From NCBI RefSeq assembly GCF_014695715.1, contig NZ_JACJOT010000006.1, positions 682,001 to 746,000 of the forward strand: 64,000 nt of DNA, given 5' to 3'. A program made the position numbers and the translations under genes. Within the stretch, counting starts at the first letter, position 1. Each line of letters begins with the position of its first letter. Under the pieces are notes generated by a model. That model did no database searches and was not told the DNA's origin. It saw only the letters and a program-made list of their open reading frames with translations. The DNA is from Microcoleus sp. FACHB-68. GTDB taxonomy: Bacteria > Cyanobacteriota > Cyanobacteriia > Cyanobacteriales > Oscillatoriaceae. Below, one piece after another: positions 27,351-36,196 of the stretch.

Positions 27351-27860
27351 CCTCTGAAAGTTGTGGCTATCTCTCTGTTAACGATCTTGAGTGGATGTGG
27401 CGAACTCGCTTTCACAGATTTCGCCCACTCATGGTTTCAGAGCCACTCTCAACAGCCTCAATGGAGATCGAGAACCTCAGTTTTCTTACGACGGTCGCTA
27501 TTTGATATTTACTTCCGGCCGGCAGGCTCATCAGGGTATCTCTCTACAACGTTTACACTCAGTGTCTCATCGCACTTCCAATACTCAATAGCCTGAATGC
27601 TATCGTCCACCAACTCGATAATCGTGCCGATGGTCGTGACATTCTCTGTTTTTCCTTGGATCGAGGCAAACTAAACGGATTTGCCTGTTATCGACAGACT
27701 GGGCAATCTTAGCTCGCCCTTGATAATATGCTTGGTGAGCTGGGCAATCCTGTAATTAGCGGTAAGGATCAATTTGTGGCCTTTGAATCGCTTTGTTCAG
27801 GGTAGTGGGAGATTGCGCTCTAGTGTGGGAACCCTAATGTTGAATTATCCTAACTAGCTC
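27351..27860 (+). pseudogene. decayed TolB-like/PD40 beta-propeller lipoprotein
   Basis: A start with a lipobox-like LLTILSGCG is followed by fragments of a PD40 propeller in shifting frames. LNGDREPQFSYDGRYLIFTS lies in one frame. YNVYTQCLIALPILNSLNAI and DNMLGELGNPVISGKDQFVA lie in another, then FES, a stop within the expected SGQWEI motif, and NPNVELS. At least one frameshift and three in-frame stops interrupt it. Cyanobacteria have a family of such proteins with a DGRYIVFES...SGQW...PNVEL ending, and this is clearly a dead copy. Confidence 0.8.
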
Positions 27861-27962
27861 GCCAAAAATAAACATTGAAAATTAAATTTTAAGAAGTAAT
27901 CATGCTGGTTTTCGCCCTCACGCACCTAACAACAACTAATAACTGATTGGAGAACGTGACCC

Positions 27963-28709
27963 ATGCCTAAATTAATGAAAAAACTTGGGATGATTATAGT
28001 AGTGGCATTTCTCCTGGATATGACCAGTTATGTCACTCATCCCTTCCCATCTGTAGCACAAGGACAAGAAGAGTACGACCCGCCATCCTGCAAAGGTAAC
28101 CCCGCCGCCGGCCCAGTGAAATGCAATTACAGCAATGGTGACAATTATGTAGGGGGCTTCGCGAATGGTTTACCCAATGGCAGGGGGATCTATGTATACG
28201 CGGCGGGAGATCGCTATGAAGGATTGTTCCGCAATGGCCGGCCCAATGGTCAAGGGATCTTCATCTTCGCTAGTGATGACCGGGTGGAGGGAGAGTTCCG
28301 CAATGGTAATATCGTAAACGGCAGATCCATCTTTAAAAATGGAGATCGCTACGAAGGGCCGTTTGAACTTGTTCAAGAAGTTGACACCAAAAATATTAGC
28401 AGCCAACCCGCAGGTCGAGGTCGGTTCATCTTTGCTAATGGAGATCGTTACGAGGGAGAATTCTTCGCCGGCTCTATTTTTGGCGCAGGGGTCTTCATCC
28501 GCACAAATGGCACCCGCTGCGAAGGACAGTTTTACAATAACAAGCTCGATGGTAAAGGGAGTTGCAGCTACCCAAATCGGTCTCGTTATGAAGGAGAATT
28601 ACGAGGAGGAGTACCTCATGGAAGAGGGATATTCGTACAGAGTAACGGTCAGCGCTACCAGGGAGTGTTCCGCGACGGTCAGCCGGTTGATCCGAAAAAA
28701 CCTCAATGA
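27963..28709 (+). CDS. secreted MORN-repeat protein
   Basis: The 248-residue protein has a signal peptide (MIIVVAFLLDMTSYV region, with likely cleavage near SVAQG). It has about seven MORN repeats of the form GDRYEGxFRNGxPNGxGIF at 14-24-residue spacing. Four cysteines (PPSCKGN, VKCNYS, TRCEGQ and GSCSYP) suggest disulfides and an extracytoplasmic location. MORN motifs make beta-hairpin sheets that bind lipids or proteins; the function here is unknown. The start has GGAGA about ten bases upstream. Confidence 0.85.
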   Translation: MPKLMKKLGMIIVVAFLLDMTSYVTHPFPSVAQGQEEYDPPSCKGNPAAGPVKCNYSNGDNYVGGFANGLPNGRGIYVYAAGDRYEGLFRNGRPNGQGIFIFASDDRVEGEFRNGNIVNGRSIFKNGDRYEGPFELVQEVDTKNISSQPAGRGRFIFANGDRYEGEFFAGSIFGAGVFIRTNGTRCEGQFYNNKLDGKGSCSYPNRSRYEGELRGGVPHGRGIFVQSNGQRYQGVFRDGQPVDPKKPQ

Positions 28710-28837
28710 TAAGGATACTGGCCACTACTGCAGGTAAACACAAAATCTCGCCTCAAAATTAGCACCGGCTCCGAGTTGTCAGCGCTAAAGTTGAGGGAGA
28801 TTTCTTTTACTGAATTAGGTTTTGGAGGCTTGCTGCT

Positions 28838-29479
28838 ATGACAACTGCCGCTTCTGCTTCTTCGCAGATGGGCCAGTCTCCCTTTGATTTTGTCCCTCAA
28901 CCCACCCAAGATTCTGATTTACTCAAGCAATTGGCGTTTGTTCCAGGGTTAAAAGAACTTTTAATGCTGCGGCAGGTTCATGCCTTGGAACACGCCACCG
29001 TTTGGGTGTTGAGTCAATCTCCCGCTTCACCGGCACCCACCAGAATTGCTTCGGCATCACCCGCCGATAATGAGGGGTTGGGCGGGATGTCCACCGACTC
29101 AGGATTTTACCTGTATGGCAATGTCAGTACGGCTACGCTTCAGCGGGCTGTGCGAAGAGCCTTACAGCGCATCACCACCGGCGAGTGGGATCTGGCAGTG
29201 CATCCGCGCTGCGGCACGAATTTATCAGTGGGAATGCTTCTGACAGCCGGCCTTGCTGTTGGCATCCATTTGCTGTTGCCACGAGGGCCAATTGAGCAAC
29301 TCATAGGCTTGGGCATCGCAGCCACAACAGCCTCCCAGTTGGCTCCAGATGTGGGAAGTGTCGCCCAGCGATATGTAACCACTGCCATTCCTTTCAATCT
29401 GGTCATTGATGACATTACGATCACCCGCGATCTGTGGGGACGTTCAGCCCATTTTGTTCGTGTGCGTTGGAACGAATGA
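28838..29479 (+). CDS. DUF6391 family protein
   Basis: The 213-residue protein has the HALEHATVWVL motif (about residues 48-58) and CGTNLSVGMLLTAGLAVG. These are features I associate with the cyanobacterial DUF6391 family. One or two hydrophobic segments (about 130-150 and 155-175) suggest a membrane association. The repeated His/Glu in HALEHAT could bind a metal. Function is not known. It precedes psaE by 168 bases on the same strand. Confidence 0.7.
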   Translation: MTTAASASSQMGQSPFDFVPQPTQDSDLLKQLAFVPGLKELLMLRQVHALEHATVWVLSQSPASPAPTRIASASPADNEGLGGMSTDSGFYLYGNVSTATLQRAVRRALQRITTGEWDLAVHPRCGTNLSVGMLLTAGLAVGIHLLLPRGPIEQLIGLGIAATTASQLAPDVGSVAQRYVTTAIPFNLVIDDITITRDLWGRSAHFVRVRWNE

Positions 29480-29647
29480 GAGCGCCAGAGGCAGAAAACC
29501 CATAACAAAGGGAAGTTCTAGCCACGCTTCCCCCTAAATAGCAATAAAACTTAAAGAATTGAGTGAACCAAGGGTCTATCAGGAATAGTACGCTGAAAAG
29601 CAATTAGCTGTGTGCTTTAAATATCAATCACAAAGGGAGAAAAACTC

Positions 29648-30019
29648 ATGGTTCAACGCGGCTCGACAGTTCGCATTCTCCGTAAAGAGTCCTTTTGGTT
29701 CCAAGACACGGGCACGGTCGCTTCTATTGACCAAAGCGGCATCAAGTACTCGGTCATCGTTCGTTTCAACAACCCCAACTATGCCGGCGTCAATACGAAC
29801 AACTTCGCAACCAACGAAGTTGTCGAGGTTGCAGCGCCTAAAGGCAAGGCCAAAGGCGGAGAGGCAACCGGACGCACCAAGCAAACTCCTGTTGATGAAG
29901 CTACCCGCAAGACGGGCATGGGCGTCAAATCAGGAGCGAAGCCAACTGCTAAAGCCGAATCGGGCGAAGGCAGCGCTGTTGTAGAAGGCAGCCCCAATCA
30001 AGGGACTGACTCCCGCTAA
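29648..30019 (+). CDS. psaE: photosystem I reaction centre subunit IV (PsaE) with long C-terminal tail
   Basis: The first 65 residues are canonical Psa[40 protein letters not shown] and [15 protein letters not shown]. PsaE is a stromal SH3-like subunit of photosystem I that helps ferredoxin docking and cyclic electron flow. The loop before GVNTNNF is shorter than in several relatives. PsaE normally ends near residue 70; here about 55 further residues rich in Lys, Gly, Ala and Thr follow the usual AAPKGK end. GGGAG sits about eight bases before the ATG. mutM begins three bases after the stop, so the two genes share a transcript. Confidence 0.96.
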   Translation: MVQRGSTVRILRKESFWFQDTGTVASIDQSGIKYSVIVRFNNPNYAGVNTNNFATNEVVEVAAPKGKAKGGEATGRTKQTPVDEATRKTGMGVKSGAKPTAKAESGEGSAVVEGSPNQGTDSR

Positions 30020-30022
30020 GTT

Positions 30023-30961
30023 GTGCCTGAACTGCCTGAAGTAGAAACCGTGCGCCAGGGTCTAAATCAATTGACCCTGGGCCAAGAAATATTGGGTGGG
30101 GATGTGTTGCTTGATCGCACCATCGCCCATCCTCTTTTTGTTGAGGATTTTTTAACCGGCCTGAAAGGGAGAAGCCTCGCCCAGTGGCACCGGCGGGGTA
30201 AATATTTGCTTGCTGAACTAGATGATTTGCAGGGGGCAAGGGGCAAGGGGCAAGGGGCACTGGGCACTGGGCACTCCCCCTCTTCCTCACTAAAACTCAG
30301 CACTCAGCACTTAGCACTCAGCACTCAAAAAGCCGGCTGGCTAGGGGTTCACCTGCGGATGACCGGCCAGTTATTGTGGCTTGATCAAGACACCCCTTTA
30401 CAAAAACACACCCGCGTCCGCCTATTTTTCGCCGGCAACCGAGAATTGCGCTTTGTGGATCAGCGCACCTTTGGCCAATTGTGGTGGGTGCCCCCCCTAT
30501 CCAATCCCCAAGAAATTATCACCGGCCTGAAGCTACTCGGTGCCGAACCCTTTTCTGCTGAGTTTGACTTGGAATATTTTGTCAGCAAGCTAGAACGACG
30601 CCAGCGCCCCATTAAAACCGCCTTGCTTGATCAGTCCATCGTTGCCGGTGTGGGTAACATCTATGCCGATGAAGCCTTATTTAAAGCCGGCATCCGTCCA
30701 GAAACTTTATGTGCAAATTTGAACCGGCAGCAGATAGAACGCTTACACAATGCTGTCATTCAAGTTTTGCAAGCAGCGATCGCAGCCGGCGGCACAACCT
30801 TCAGTAACTTTCTCAACGTCCAAGGCATTAACGGAAACTATGCCGGTGTTGCCTGGGTTTACAATCGTGCCGGTCAGCCTTGTCGCGTCTGTAGCACCCC
30901 CCTGGAGCGACTTAAATTAGCCGGTCGATCCTCGCACTTTTGCCCTCAGTGTCAGGAGTGA
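30023..30961 (+). CDS. mutM: formamidopyrimidine-DNA glycosylase with an in-frame repeat insertion
   Basis: MutM (Fpg) removes 8-oxoguanine and formamidopyrimidines from oxidised DNA. The catalytic Pro2 and Glu3 are in MPELPEVETV after a GTG start. Lys60 is in HRRGKYLL, VAGVGNIYADEALF is present, and the C-terminal zinc finger CRVCSTPLERL...FCPQCQ is complete. The protein is 312 residues, about 30 longer than usual. The excess is residues 69-103 between AELDD and GWLGVHLRMTGQL, where a heptameric repeat block has been inserted in frame in a surface loop. The gene starts three bases after psaE. Confidence 0.95.
   Translation: MPELPEVETVRQGLNQLTLGQEILGGDVLLDRTIAHPLFVEDFLTGLKGRSLAQWHRRGKYLLAELDDLQGARGKGQGALGTGHSPSSSLKLSTQHLALSTQKAGWLGVHLRMTGQLLWLDQDTPLQKHTRVRLFFAGNRELRFVDQRTFGQLWWVPPLSNPQEIITGLKLLGAEPFSAEFDLEYFVSKLERRQRPIKTALLDQSIVAGVGNIYADEALFKAGIRPETLCANLNRQQIERLHNAVIQVLQAAIAAGGTTFSNFLNVQGINGNYAGVAWVYNRAGQPCRVCSTPLERLKLAGRSSHFCPQCQE
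30231..30327 (+). repeat. STRR repeat block inside mutM
   Basis: Two kinds of short tandem repeat are joined here: GGGGCAA/TGGGCAC units (30232-30275) and CAGCACT/TAGCACT units (30298-30327). Similar repeats occur between genes at 30970-30992, 34996-35021, 47040-47170 and 50536-50690. This copy is within the mutM coding sequence and keeps it open. Confidence 0.85.
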
Positions 30962-31121
30962 GAGGGGGAGTGTTCAGTGCTGAGTGCTGAGTGGGAACGG
31001 GGAGAAAAGTATAGGAACTGCCGGCCTTTCTTCTCGAATAAGAGTAGACAAAGGTAACTGAGGGCTGAAGCAGCTTAAAATTTTTAAAGAAAGTCATTAA
31101 ACAAAGGCGACAAAGCAACCT

Positions 31122-31355
31122 ATGCCAGAAAAAAAAGAAGCAGCCCTCAAAAAAGGTGACTTGGTTCGCGCCGTCCGCGAAAAATTAGAAAATAGCTTGG
31201 AAGCTCAAGCCAGCGATCCCCGCTTTCCGCCTTATATGTTTGAAACTGACGGTGAAGTTGTAGATATTCGCGGTGAATATGCCTTCGTCAAATTTGGCAT
31301 AGTGCCTACCCCGAACTTTTGGTTGCGCCTCGATCAGTTACAAAAAAGCAAGTAG
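31122..31355 (+). CDS. ndhO: NAD(P)H-quinone oxidoreductase subunit O
   Basis: The 77-residue protein shows the conserved [17 protein letters not shown] and [19 protein letters not shown]. NdhO is a small cyanobacteria- and chloroplast-specific subunit of the NDH-1 peripheral arm; known work places it near the ferredoxin-binding region, where it restrains cyclic electron flow. It lies 53 bases upstream of mdh on the same strand. A short STRR tract separates it from mutM. Confidence 0.95.
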   Translation: MPEKKEAALKKGDLVRAVREKLENSLEAQASDPRFPPYMFETDGEVVDIRGEYAFVKFGIVPTPNFWLRLDQLQKSK

Positions 31356-31408
31356 TCACCACCGGCTACTCTTAAAGCCTTTGAACCTGTAGCGAGTACC
31401 CCCCCAAG

Positions 31409-32392
31409 ATGACCTCTACCTCGTTCTTTCCACCTACTTGTAGTGGCCCTCGTGTCGCGGTTATTGGTGCCGGCAGAGTTGGCAGCACCCTGGCACAGCG
31501 AGTTGCTGAAAAAAACATTGCTGATGTGGTATTGCTGGATATCGTGGCCGGAATGCCCCAAGGTATCGCCCTCGATCTCATGGAAGCAAGAGGGGTGGAA
31601 CGCCATGACCGGCAAATTACCGGCACAAACGATTATAAAGACACAGCCGGTTCTGACATTGTGGTGATCACTGCCGGCTTGCCGCGCAAACCGGGGATGA
31701 GTCGGGAAGACTTAATCAAAACCAACGCAAAAATCGTTGTAGAAGCAACAAAAAACGCGGTTGCCAACTCTCCCGATGCCATTTTTATTGTCGTCACCAA
31801 CCCGCTAGATGTCATGACTTTCTTAGCTTGGCAGGCGAGTGGGTTGCCGGCACGCCGGGTGATTGGCATGGCAGGGGTACTCGACTCCGCCCGTTTCCAA
31901 ACCTTTATTGCGATGGAATTGGGCCTTTCTGTGCAGGATATCAACGCTTTAGTGCTGGGGGATCATGGCAAGCTGATGGTGCCGGTGCCTCGCTACTGTA
32001 CCGTTGGGGGGATTCCCATCACAGATTTGATGGATGCTGCAACGATTGAACGCCTCGTTGAGCGAACTCGCAATGGCGGGACAGAAATTGTGGAACTGAT
32101 GCAAACCGGCAGCGCTTATTTTGCACCGGCTTCTTCAGTTGCCTTGATGGTGGAAGCGATTTTATTAAATCAGTCGCGCTTGGTAACGGCAGCAGCGTAT
32201 TTGGAAGGCGAGTATGGGTTGCAGGATCTTTTCTTGGGTGTACCCTGCCGGCTGGGTTGTCGTGGGGTGGAAAAAGTGTTGGAACTGCCCTTAACTGAAG
32301 ACGAACAAACTGCTTTTAACGCTTCCGCTGAATCGGTTCGGCAAAATATTGAGCGGGCAAAGGAACTGATTGGTAACACCTCCGAGTCTTAG
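31409..32392 (+). CDS. mdh: malate dehydrogenase (NAD-dependent, LDH-like)
   Basis: The 327-residue protein has the Rossmann motif VAVIGAGRVGS, an Asp at the end of strand two (VVLLDIVAG) expected for NAD preference, and the substrate-binding MSREDLIKTN arginine. VVTNPLDVM and the catalytic His in LGDHGKLMVPVPRY are also present. The Lys-Leu after GDHG replaces the more usual Asp-Thr/Ala, a minor oddity. It oxidises malate to oxaloacetate. Co-directional with ndhO. Confidence 0.94.
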   Translation: MTSTSFFPPTCSGPRVAVIGAGRVGSTLAQRVAEKNIADVVLLDIVAGMPQGIALDLMEARGVERHDRQITGTNDYKDTAGSDIVVITAGLPRKPGMSREDLIKTNAKIVVEATKNAVANSPDAIFIVVTNPLDVMTFLAWQASGLPARRVIGMAGVLDSARFQTFIAMELGLSVQDINALVLGDHGKLMVPVPRYCTVGGIPITDLMDAATIERLVERTRNGGTEIVELMQTGSAYFAPASSVALMVEAILLNQSRLVTAAAYLEGEYGLQDLFLGVPCRLGCRGVEKVLELPLTEDEQTAFNASAESVRQNIERAKELIGNTSES

Positions 32393-33086
32393 GCAAGCAA
32401 AGTAGGGCCGGCACTGCCGGCTTTACCATATTTATTATTTAAAAAAAACTAACTTTTCTTATAGTAGGGTGAAGCCAACAACACGCTAGCTGGCAACCGA
32501 TTGATCTTTTATCCCGTCTTCTCAAGGAGACTTTATGCCAAAAAATTCAAAAGTTTTCTTGAGATGACTTGAATTAATTTGCAAAATTTCTGGCTGCCTT
32601 GTCGGCGTCTTTCCACCTTCGCCCTTTAAGCTTTAGCCCTTTCAAACTCCAGAGAGTGAGGTGCGTATAATTTGTATATTTACTTTGCAATAGACTAGAG
32701 AAGCGGGTGGATATAAATTTAATGTGCTAGATTTTAGTTGATTCTCTGTGTCCCTACTCCCATGCTTTTTGGGCTTGATGATCATATAAATCTATGAAAG
32801 CTGTTGAATGTTTCATCAGCAGTGTGCGGCGGGAAGGGTGTACAGTAAGACTTCTCTAGTAGCCAGCCATCCAAAAATTCTCGGTAAATTCACTGGCACT
32901 TGATGAACAGGCGGCAACTGTATAGCTATCTTGCTGTGCAGATGTCATCAGCAACAAATCGGCAAGGGTGCACATCTATTTCGAGTTGAGGCAAGCGACA
33001 ATCTTTGATAGAACCGGCAGTAAAACCGTTAGATAACGCTGCCGGTTCAGCTAGCAACTTTATTGACCCTCTTAAAGCAATATACT
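32393..33086. other. intergenic stretch before the ATPase island
   Basis: About 690 bases. It starts with a GCCGGC-ACT-GCCGGC hairpin (32407-32421) after mdh, followed by only a short T-run. At 32525-32567 an AAGGAG lies about six bases before an ATG whose frame is only ten codons; that segment can also fold through TCTCAAG/CTTGAGA. The 3' end carries the inverted repeat at 33011-33048. No larger gene is visible. Confidence 0.5.
33011..33048. promoter_or_regulatory. perfect 10-bp inverted repeat upstream of the first island ATPase
   Basis: GAACCGGCAG and CTGCCGGTTC are separated by 18 bases and end 38 bases before the ATPase start codon. The spacing suits either an operator for a dimeric repressor or an RNA hairpin in the leader. 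The half-sites contain the genome's abundant CCGGC motif, so chance is possible. Confidence 0.4.
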
Positions 33087-35006
33087 ATGGCTTGTGATTT
33101 CATCTCTCCGATTAAAGCGCTTAATACTGTCATCGCCACTCACAACCCATTTAATAAACAGCCGGCTGTTAAAGATTCAGAGATTTGGAGCCTGATATTC
33201 CCGGATATTAGTACGCTTAATGATCACGCTTCTGATGCTGTTTTTCAAGCAATTGAGCAAGCGAGAACTGGGCAAAGTAAAATCATATCAATGGCGATTT
33301 CTGGTGAAAGTGGCACGGGAAAAAGTCACCTGATTCATCGCATTCGTCATCGGTTACAAATTCAAGGTAGCGGCTTATTTATTTATGCCAACGCTCATCA
33401 ATTCAATGAAGTTAACCTCATTCGTTATCAATTCCTGCAACTTCTCGTAGATAGCTTAAGACGCCAAGGAAATCAAGGTGTTTTACAGTGTCAGCAACTT
33501 GCAACGGTGATGGTTAACGAAGCTTTAAAAGCGCTGACTCCTATGGCGAAAGCGTTTACTCCTATTGAATTGGTGAGAAAACTAGCGGGGAATTCCCATG
33601 CAAAAAATCAAAACTGGGTGAACCAGTTAACAGAAGCTTTTTTCAAAACGCAACCTGATGTGCCTGAACCGGATATTGTCCGTGCATTAGTGTGGACACT
33701 TTGCAACGCACAAGCGCCTTTTGCAGTGAAATGGTTAGCCGGCAAATCTTTAGCACCTTGGAAAGCAGATGAGTTGGGATTACCAAATCACAGCCGCGAG
33801 GAACGAGAATCCGCCGCTTGGGATACGGTAGTACAAATTCTGAATTTAATGAGTGATTATTATCCGCTGATTATTTGTTTTGATGACTTGGATTCACCCG
33901 AAAGCAGCGAAAACAATTTGAAGCGGGAACGAGTGGTGGCAAGCTTAATTAGGCGTTTGTGGGATAGCCTTCAAATGACTCGCCTCAATCATGGCGTTGT
34001 GATTCTTTCGACAATGACACCGGCAACTTGGACAGAGAAAATTCTGACTTTGCCGGCAGGACTTGCAACTTATTTTTCAGGTAAAAAAGAAGTCATTGAA
34101 TTAAATAGCATTACGGGAGATAAAATTGTCGAGTTAGTCAGTGACTGGTTGCAAATCTTTTATACATCTAAAAACTTAATCCCGCCGACGCCGGTTTATC
34201 CTTTTGATAGTGGTCAGTTACAATCTTTGGGCCGTGAAAAACTAACAGTACGGCAGGTTTTAGAGTGGTGTGAAGAAAATTTTCGCCCTGTTGAACTTGA
34301 TCCTTTGGAGAAAGTGGAACAAGCTTTTGAGCAAGCGATGAGTATTGAACTCGGCGATGAATTGAGTAATAATTTTTTGCTGGCTGAGGCGATTAATTTT
34401 AGCTTTCAAACATTAATCGGTCAGAGTGTGGAAGGCGTAAAAATTGAAGCGGTTGCTGGTGAGGTGAAACCCAAATCAGCCAATCAAGAATATATTCAGT
34501 TTAAAATCACCGGCACGCAAAATGAAAATGCTGTCAAAATAGGCGTGGCTGTGCTTCAGGATACTCGCGCTCAAAGTGTGGCAGCAGGAGTAAAACGTTT
34601 AACGCAATACGGAACTTTCGATCTGAGTTGTGGCTGTTTAGTTCGCGCTTTCAAGCGAGAAATTCCCCCTCACTGGCAGGCTTATAATTATCTCACTCAG
34701 CTTACAGTTGAACTGGGGGGAAAATGGGTAAATTTGAAATTAGAAGACATTAAGCCGTTGATTGCAATTTGGTCACTTCACCGGCATCGGCAAGCTGATC
34801 AGTTTAGTGAGGCAGAAATTTTTGAGTTTATTGCTCAAAGAAGGTTGGCAGCAGATAATCCTTTAATTCGAGGGATTGTGAGAGGAAAAACTCCTCAAAT
34901 TCCCGTTGAAGTTGTTGCTGAAGCGGAAACGAATGAAGCAATAATCACAGAGGAACTTGAGCCGGCAGATCAGCGGGATTTGATGAGAGACTTTACGAAG
35001 TCCTGA
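33087..35006 (+). CDS. P-loop ATPase of the accessory island (first paralogue)
   Basis: From the ATG at 33087 (MACDFISPIKALN) the protein is about 639 residues; a TTG at 33063 is in frame. Walker A is GESGTGKSH near 73-81 and Walker B is LIICFDDLD near 260-269, an AAA+/STAND-like core. The C-terminal third carries VKIGVAVLQDTRAQS...YGTFDLSCGCLVRAF, a beta-alpha unit shared with the ATPase at 36904. The two proteins align along their length (HNPF/PNPF start, QQLATxMV, PYPFD region, LxRxI end), so they are diverged paralogues. I recognise no named family. Its stop codon lies inside a TCTGAGT-type repeat. Its role is inferred from the neighbours: a nuclease and a DNA-binding protein. Confidence 0.8.
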   Translation: MACDFISPIKALNTVIATHNPFNKQPAVKDSEIWSLIFPDISTLNDHASDAVFQAIEQARTGQSKIISMAISGESGTGKSHLIHRIRHRLQIQGSGLFIYANAHQFNEVNLIRYQFLQLLVDSLRRQGNQGVLQCQQLATVMVNEALKALTPMAKAFTPIELVRKLAGNSHAKNQNWVNQLTEAFFKTQPDVPEPDIVRALVWTLCNAQAPFAVKWLAGKSLAPWKADELGLPNHSREERESAAWDTVVQILNLMSDYYPLIICFDDLDSPESSENNLKRERVVASLIRRLWDSLQMTRLNHGVVILSTMTPATWTEKILTLPAGLATYFSGKKEVIELNSITGDKIVELVSDWLQIFYTSKNLIPPTPVYPFDSGQLQSLGREKLTVRQVLEWCEENFRPVELDPLEKVEQAFEQAMSIELGDELSNNFLLAEAINFSFQTLIGQSVEGVKIEAVAGEVKPKSANQEYIQFKITGTQNENAVKIGVAVLQDTRAQSVAAGVKRLTQYGTFDLSCGCLVRAFKREIPPHWQAYNYLTQLTVELGGKWVNLKLEDIKPLIAIWSLHRHRQADQFSEAEIFEFIAQRRLAADNPLIRGIVRGKTPQIPVEVVAEAETNEAIITEELEPADQRDLMRDFTKS

Positions 35007-35147
35007 GTTCTGAGTTCTGAGTGGGAAAGCGGTTTTAAAAAAGTGACGAATAGGAAAGTAAGTTAAAGGAGGAGAAACTAGCAAGAACATGACGATAAAA
35101 TATCGTTTTAACGCTTTCTTAGAAATGAAAACAAATCAGAGGAACCG

Positions 35148-35936
35148 ATGGGAAAAACACTGATTCAAGTGGATGCATTTACTAATAAACGTTTTTCCGG
35201 TAATCCGGCAGCGGTTTGTGTTTTAAATGAACCGGCAGATGAAAAGTGGATGCAGAATGTTGCCGCAGAAATGAATTTGTCAGAAACCGCGTTTTTATAT
35301 CCTCAAGAAGAGGGTTATAATTTGCGCTGGTTTACGCCGGCAGTCGAAGTTGATTTATGTGGACACGCCACACTGGCAAGCGCCCATGTGTTGTGGGAAT
35401 TGCAGTATTTAGATGCAGGAACACAGGCAAAATTTTACACCCGCAGCGGTTTGCTGACAGCGGAACGCCAGGGAAATTGGATTGAGTTGAATTTTCCCAA
35501 AAACTCGCCTGAACCGGCATCCGCACCGGGGCTTTTAGAGCAAGCTTTAGGGGTTGAGTTGAAGTATGTTGGGAAGAATAAATTTGATTATTTGGTTGAG
35601 GTTGATTCTGAAGAAGCGCTGCGGCAAATGCAGCCGGATTTTGTATTATTAAAAACTCTGCCGGTGCGCGGCATCATTGTTACCTGTGTATCCGCATCCC
35701 ATGAGTATGATTTTGTCTCGCGCTTTTTTGCGCCGGCAGCCGGAATTAATGAAGATCCGGTGACAGGTTCTGCACATTGCTGTCTTGCACCTTTTTGGAG
35801 TCAGCGATTACATAAAAATGAGTTTGTGGCTTATCAGGCATCAGCGCGGGGTGGCGTTGTGCGGGTGCGTTTAGCCGGCGAACGCGTCTATTTAGGCGGT
35901 CAAGCAGTAACAGTTTTGCGTGGAGAGTTGACTTAA
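35148..35936 (+). CDS. PhzF-family isomerase-like protein
   Basis: The 262-residue protein opens QVDAFTNKRFSGNPAAVC and has LSETAFLYP with the conserved catalytic-type Glu, DLCGHATLASAHVL, and DPVTGSAHCCLAPFW. These are hallmarks of the PhzF/YddE diaminopimelate-epimerase fold. PhzF itself isomerises a phenazine precursor, but most genomic members have unknown substrates and no phenazine genes are here. It has its own terminator, so it interrupts the island rather than clearly belonging to it. Confidence 0.92.
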   Translation: MGKTLIQVDAFTNKRFSGNPAAVCVLNEPADEKWMQNVAAEMNLSETAFLYPQEEGYNLRWFTPAVEVDLCGHATLASAHVLWELQYLDAGTQAKFYTRSGLLTAERQGNWIELNFPKNSPEPASAPGLLEQALGVELKYVGKNKFDYLVEVDSEEALRQMQPDFVLLKTLPVRGIIVTCVSASHEYDFVSRFFAPAAGINEDPVTGSAHCCLAPFWSQRLHKNEFVAYQASARGGVVRVRLAGERVYLGGQAVTVLRGELT

Positions 35937-35983
35937 TCGCAAGTAGATGATTTTTCCTGAATGAACTTGTAAATTTACAGCTC

Positions 35984-36004
35984 AGCCCGCTTCTGCGGGT
36001 TTTT
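35984..36004 (+). terminator. intrinsic terminator after the PhzF gene
   Basis: CCCGC-TTCT-GCGGG is followed by five T residues, about 50 bases after the stop. It separates the PhzF gene from the three-gene operon that starts at 36197. Confidence 0.88.
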
Positions 36005-36196
36005 CAGTTTATTTAAGTTTGTATATTGTTAATGGCAACAGTTGTCAAGGTTTGAAGAAACAAATTAACATATTTTCAATTTATGTAAAAATTTTATTTC
36101 ACTTTTCCAGGGAACTTGATAGGGAGAGTTAAGAATTTTTGGGTACTATAACTTGGAGAGTGTGAGACGGTATCCACGTTATCAGGAATTTTGAAT

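Noticed and set aside
32536-32568. Ten-codon frame with a good AAGGAG site before the ATPase island
   Set aside because: Too short to call a gene; possibly a leader peptide, but nothing supports it beyond the ribosome binding site.
35148-35936. PhzF gene as part of the ATPase-nuclease system
   Set aside because: It has its own intrinsic terminator and is a widespread metabolic family, so adjacency is more likely accidental.
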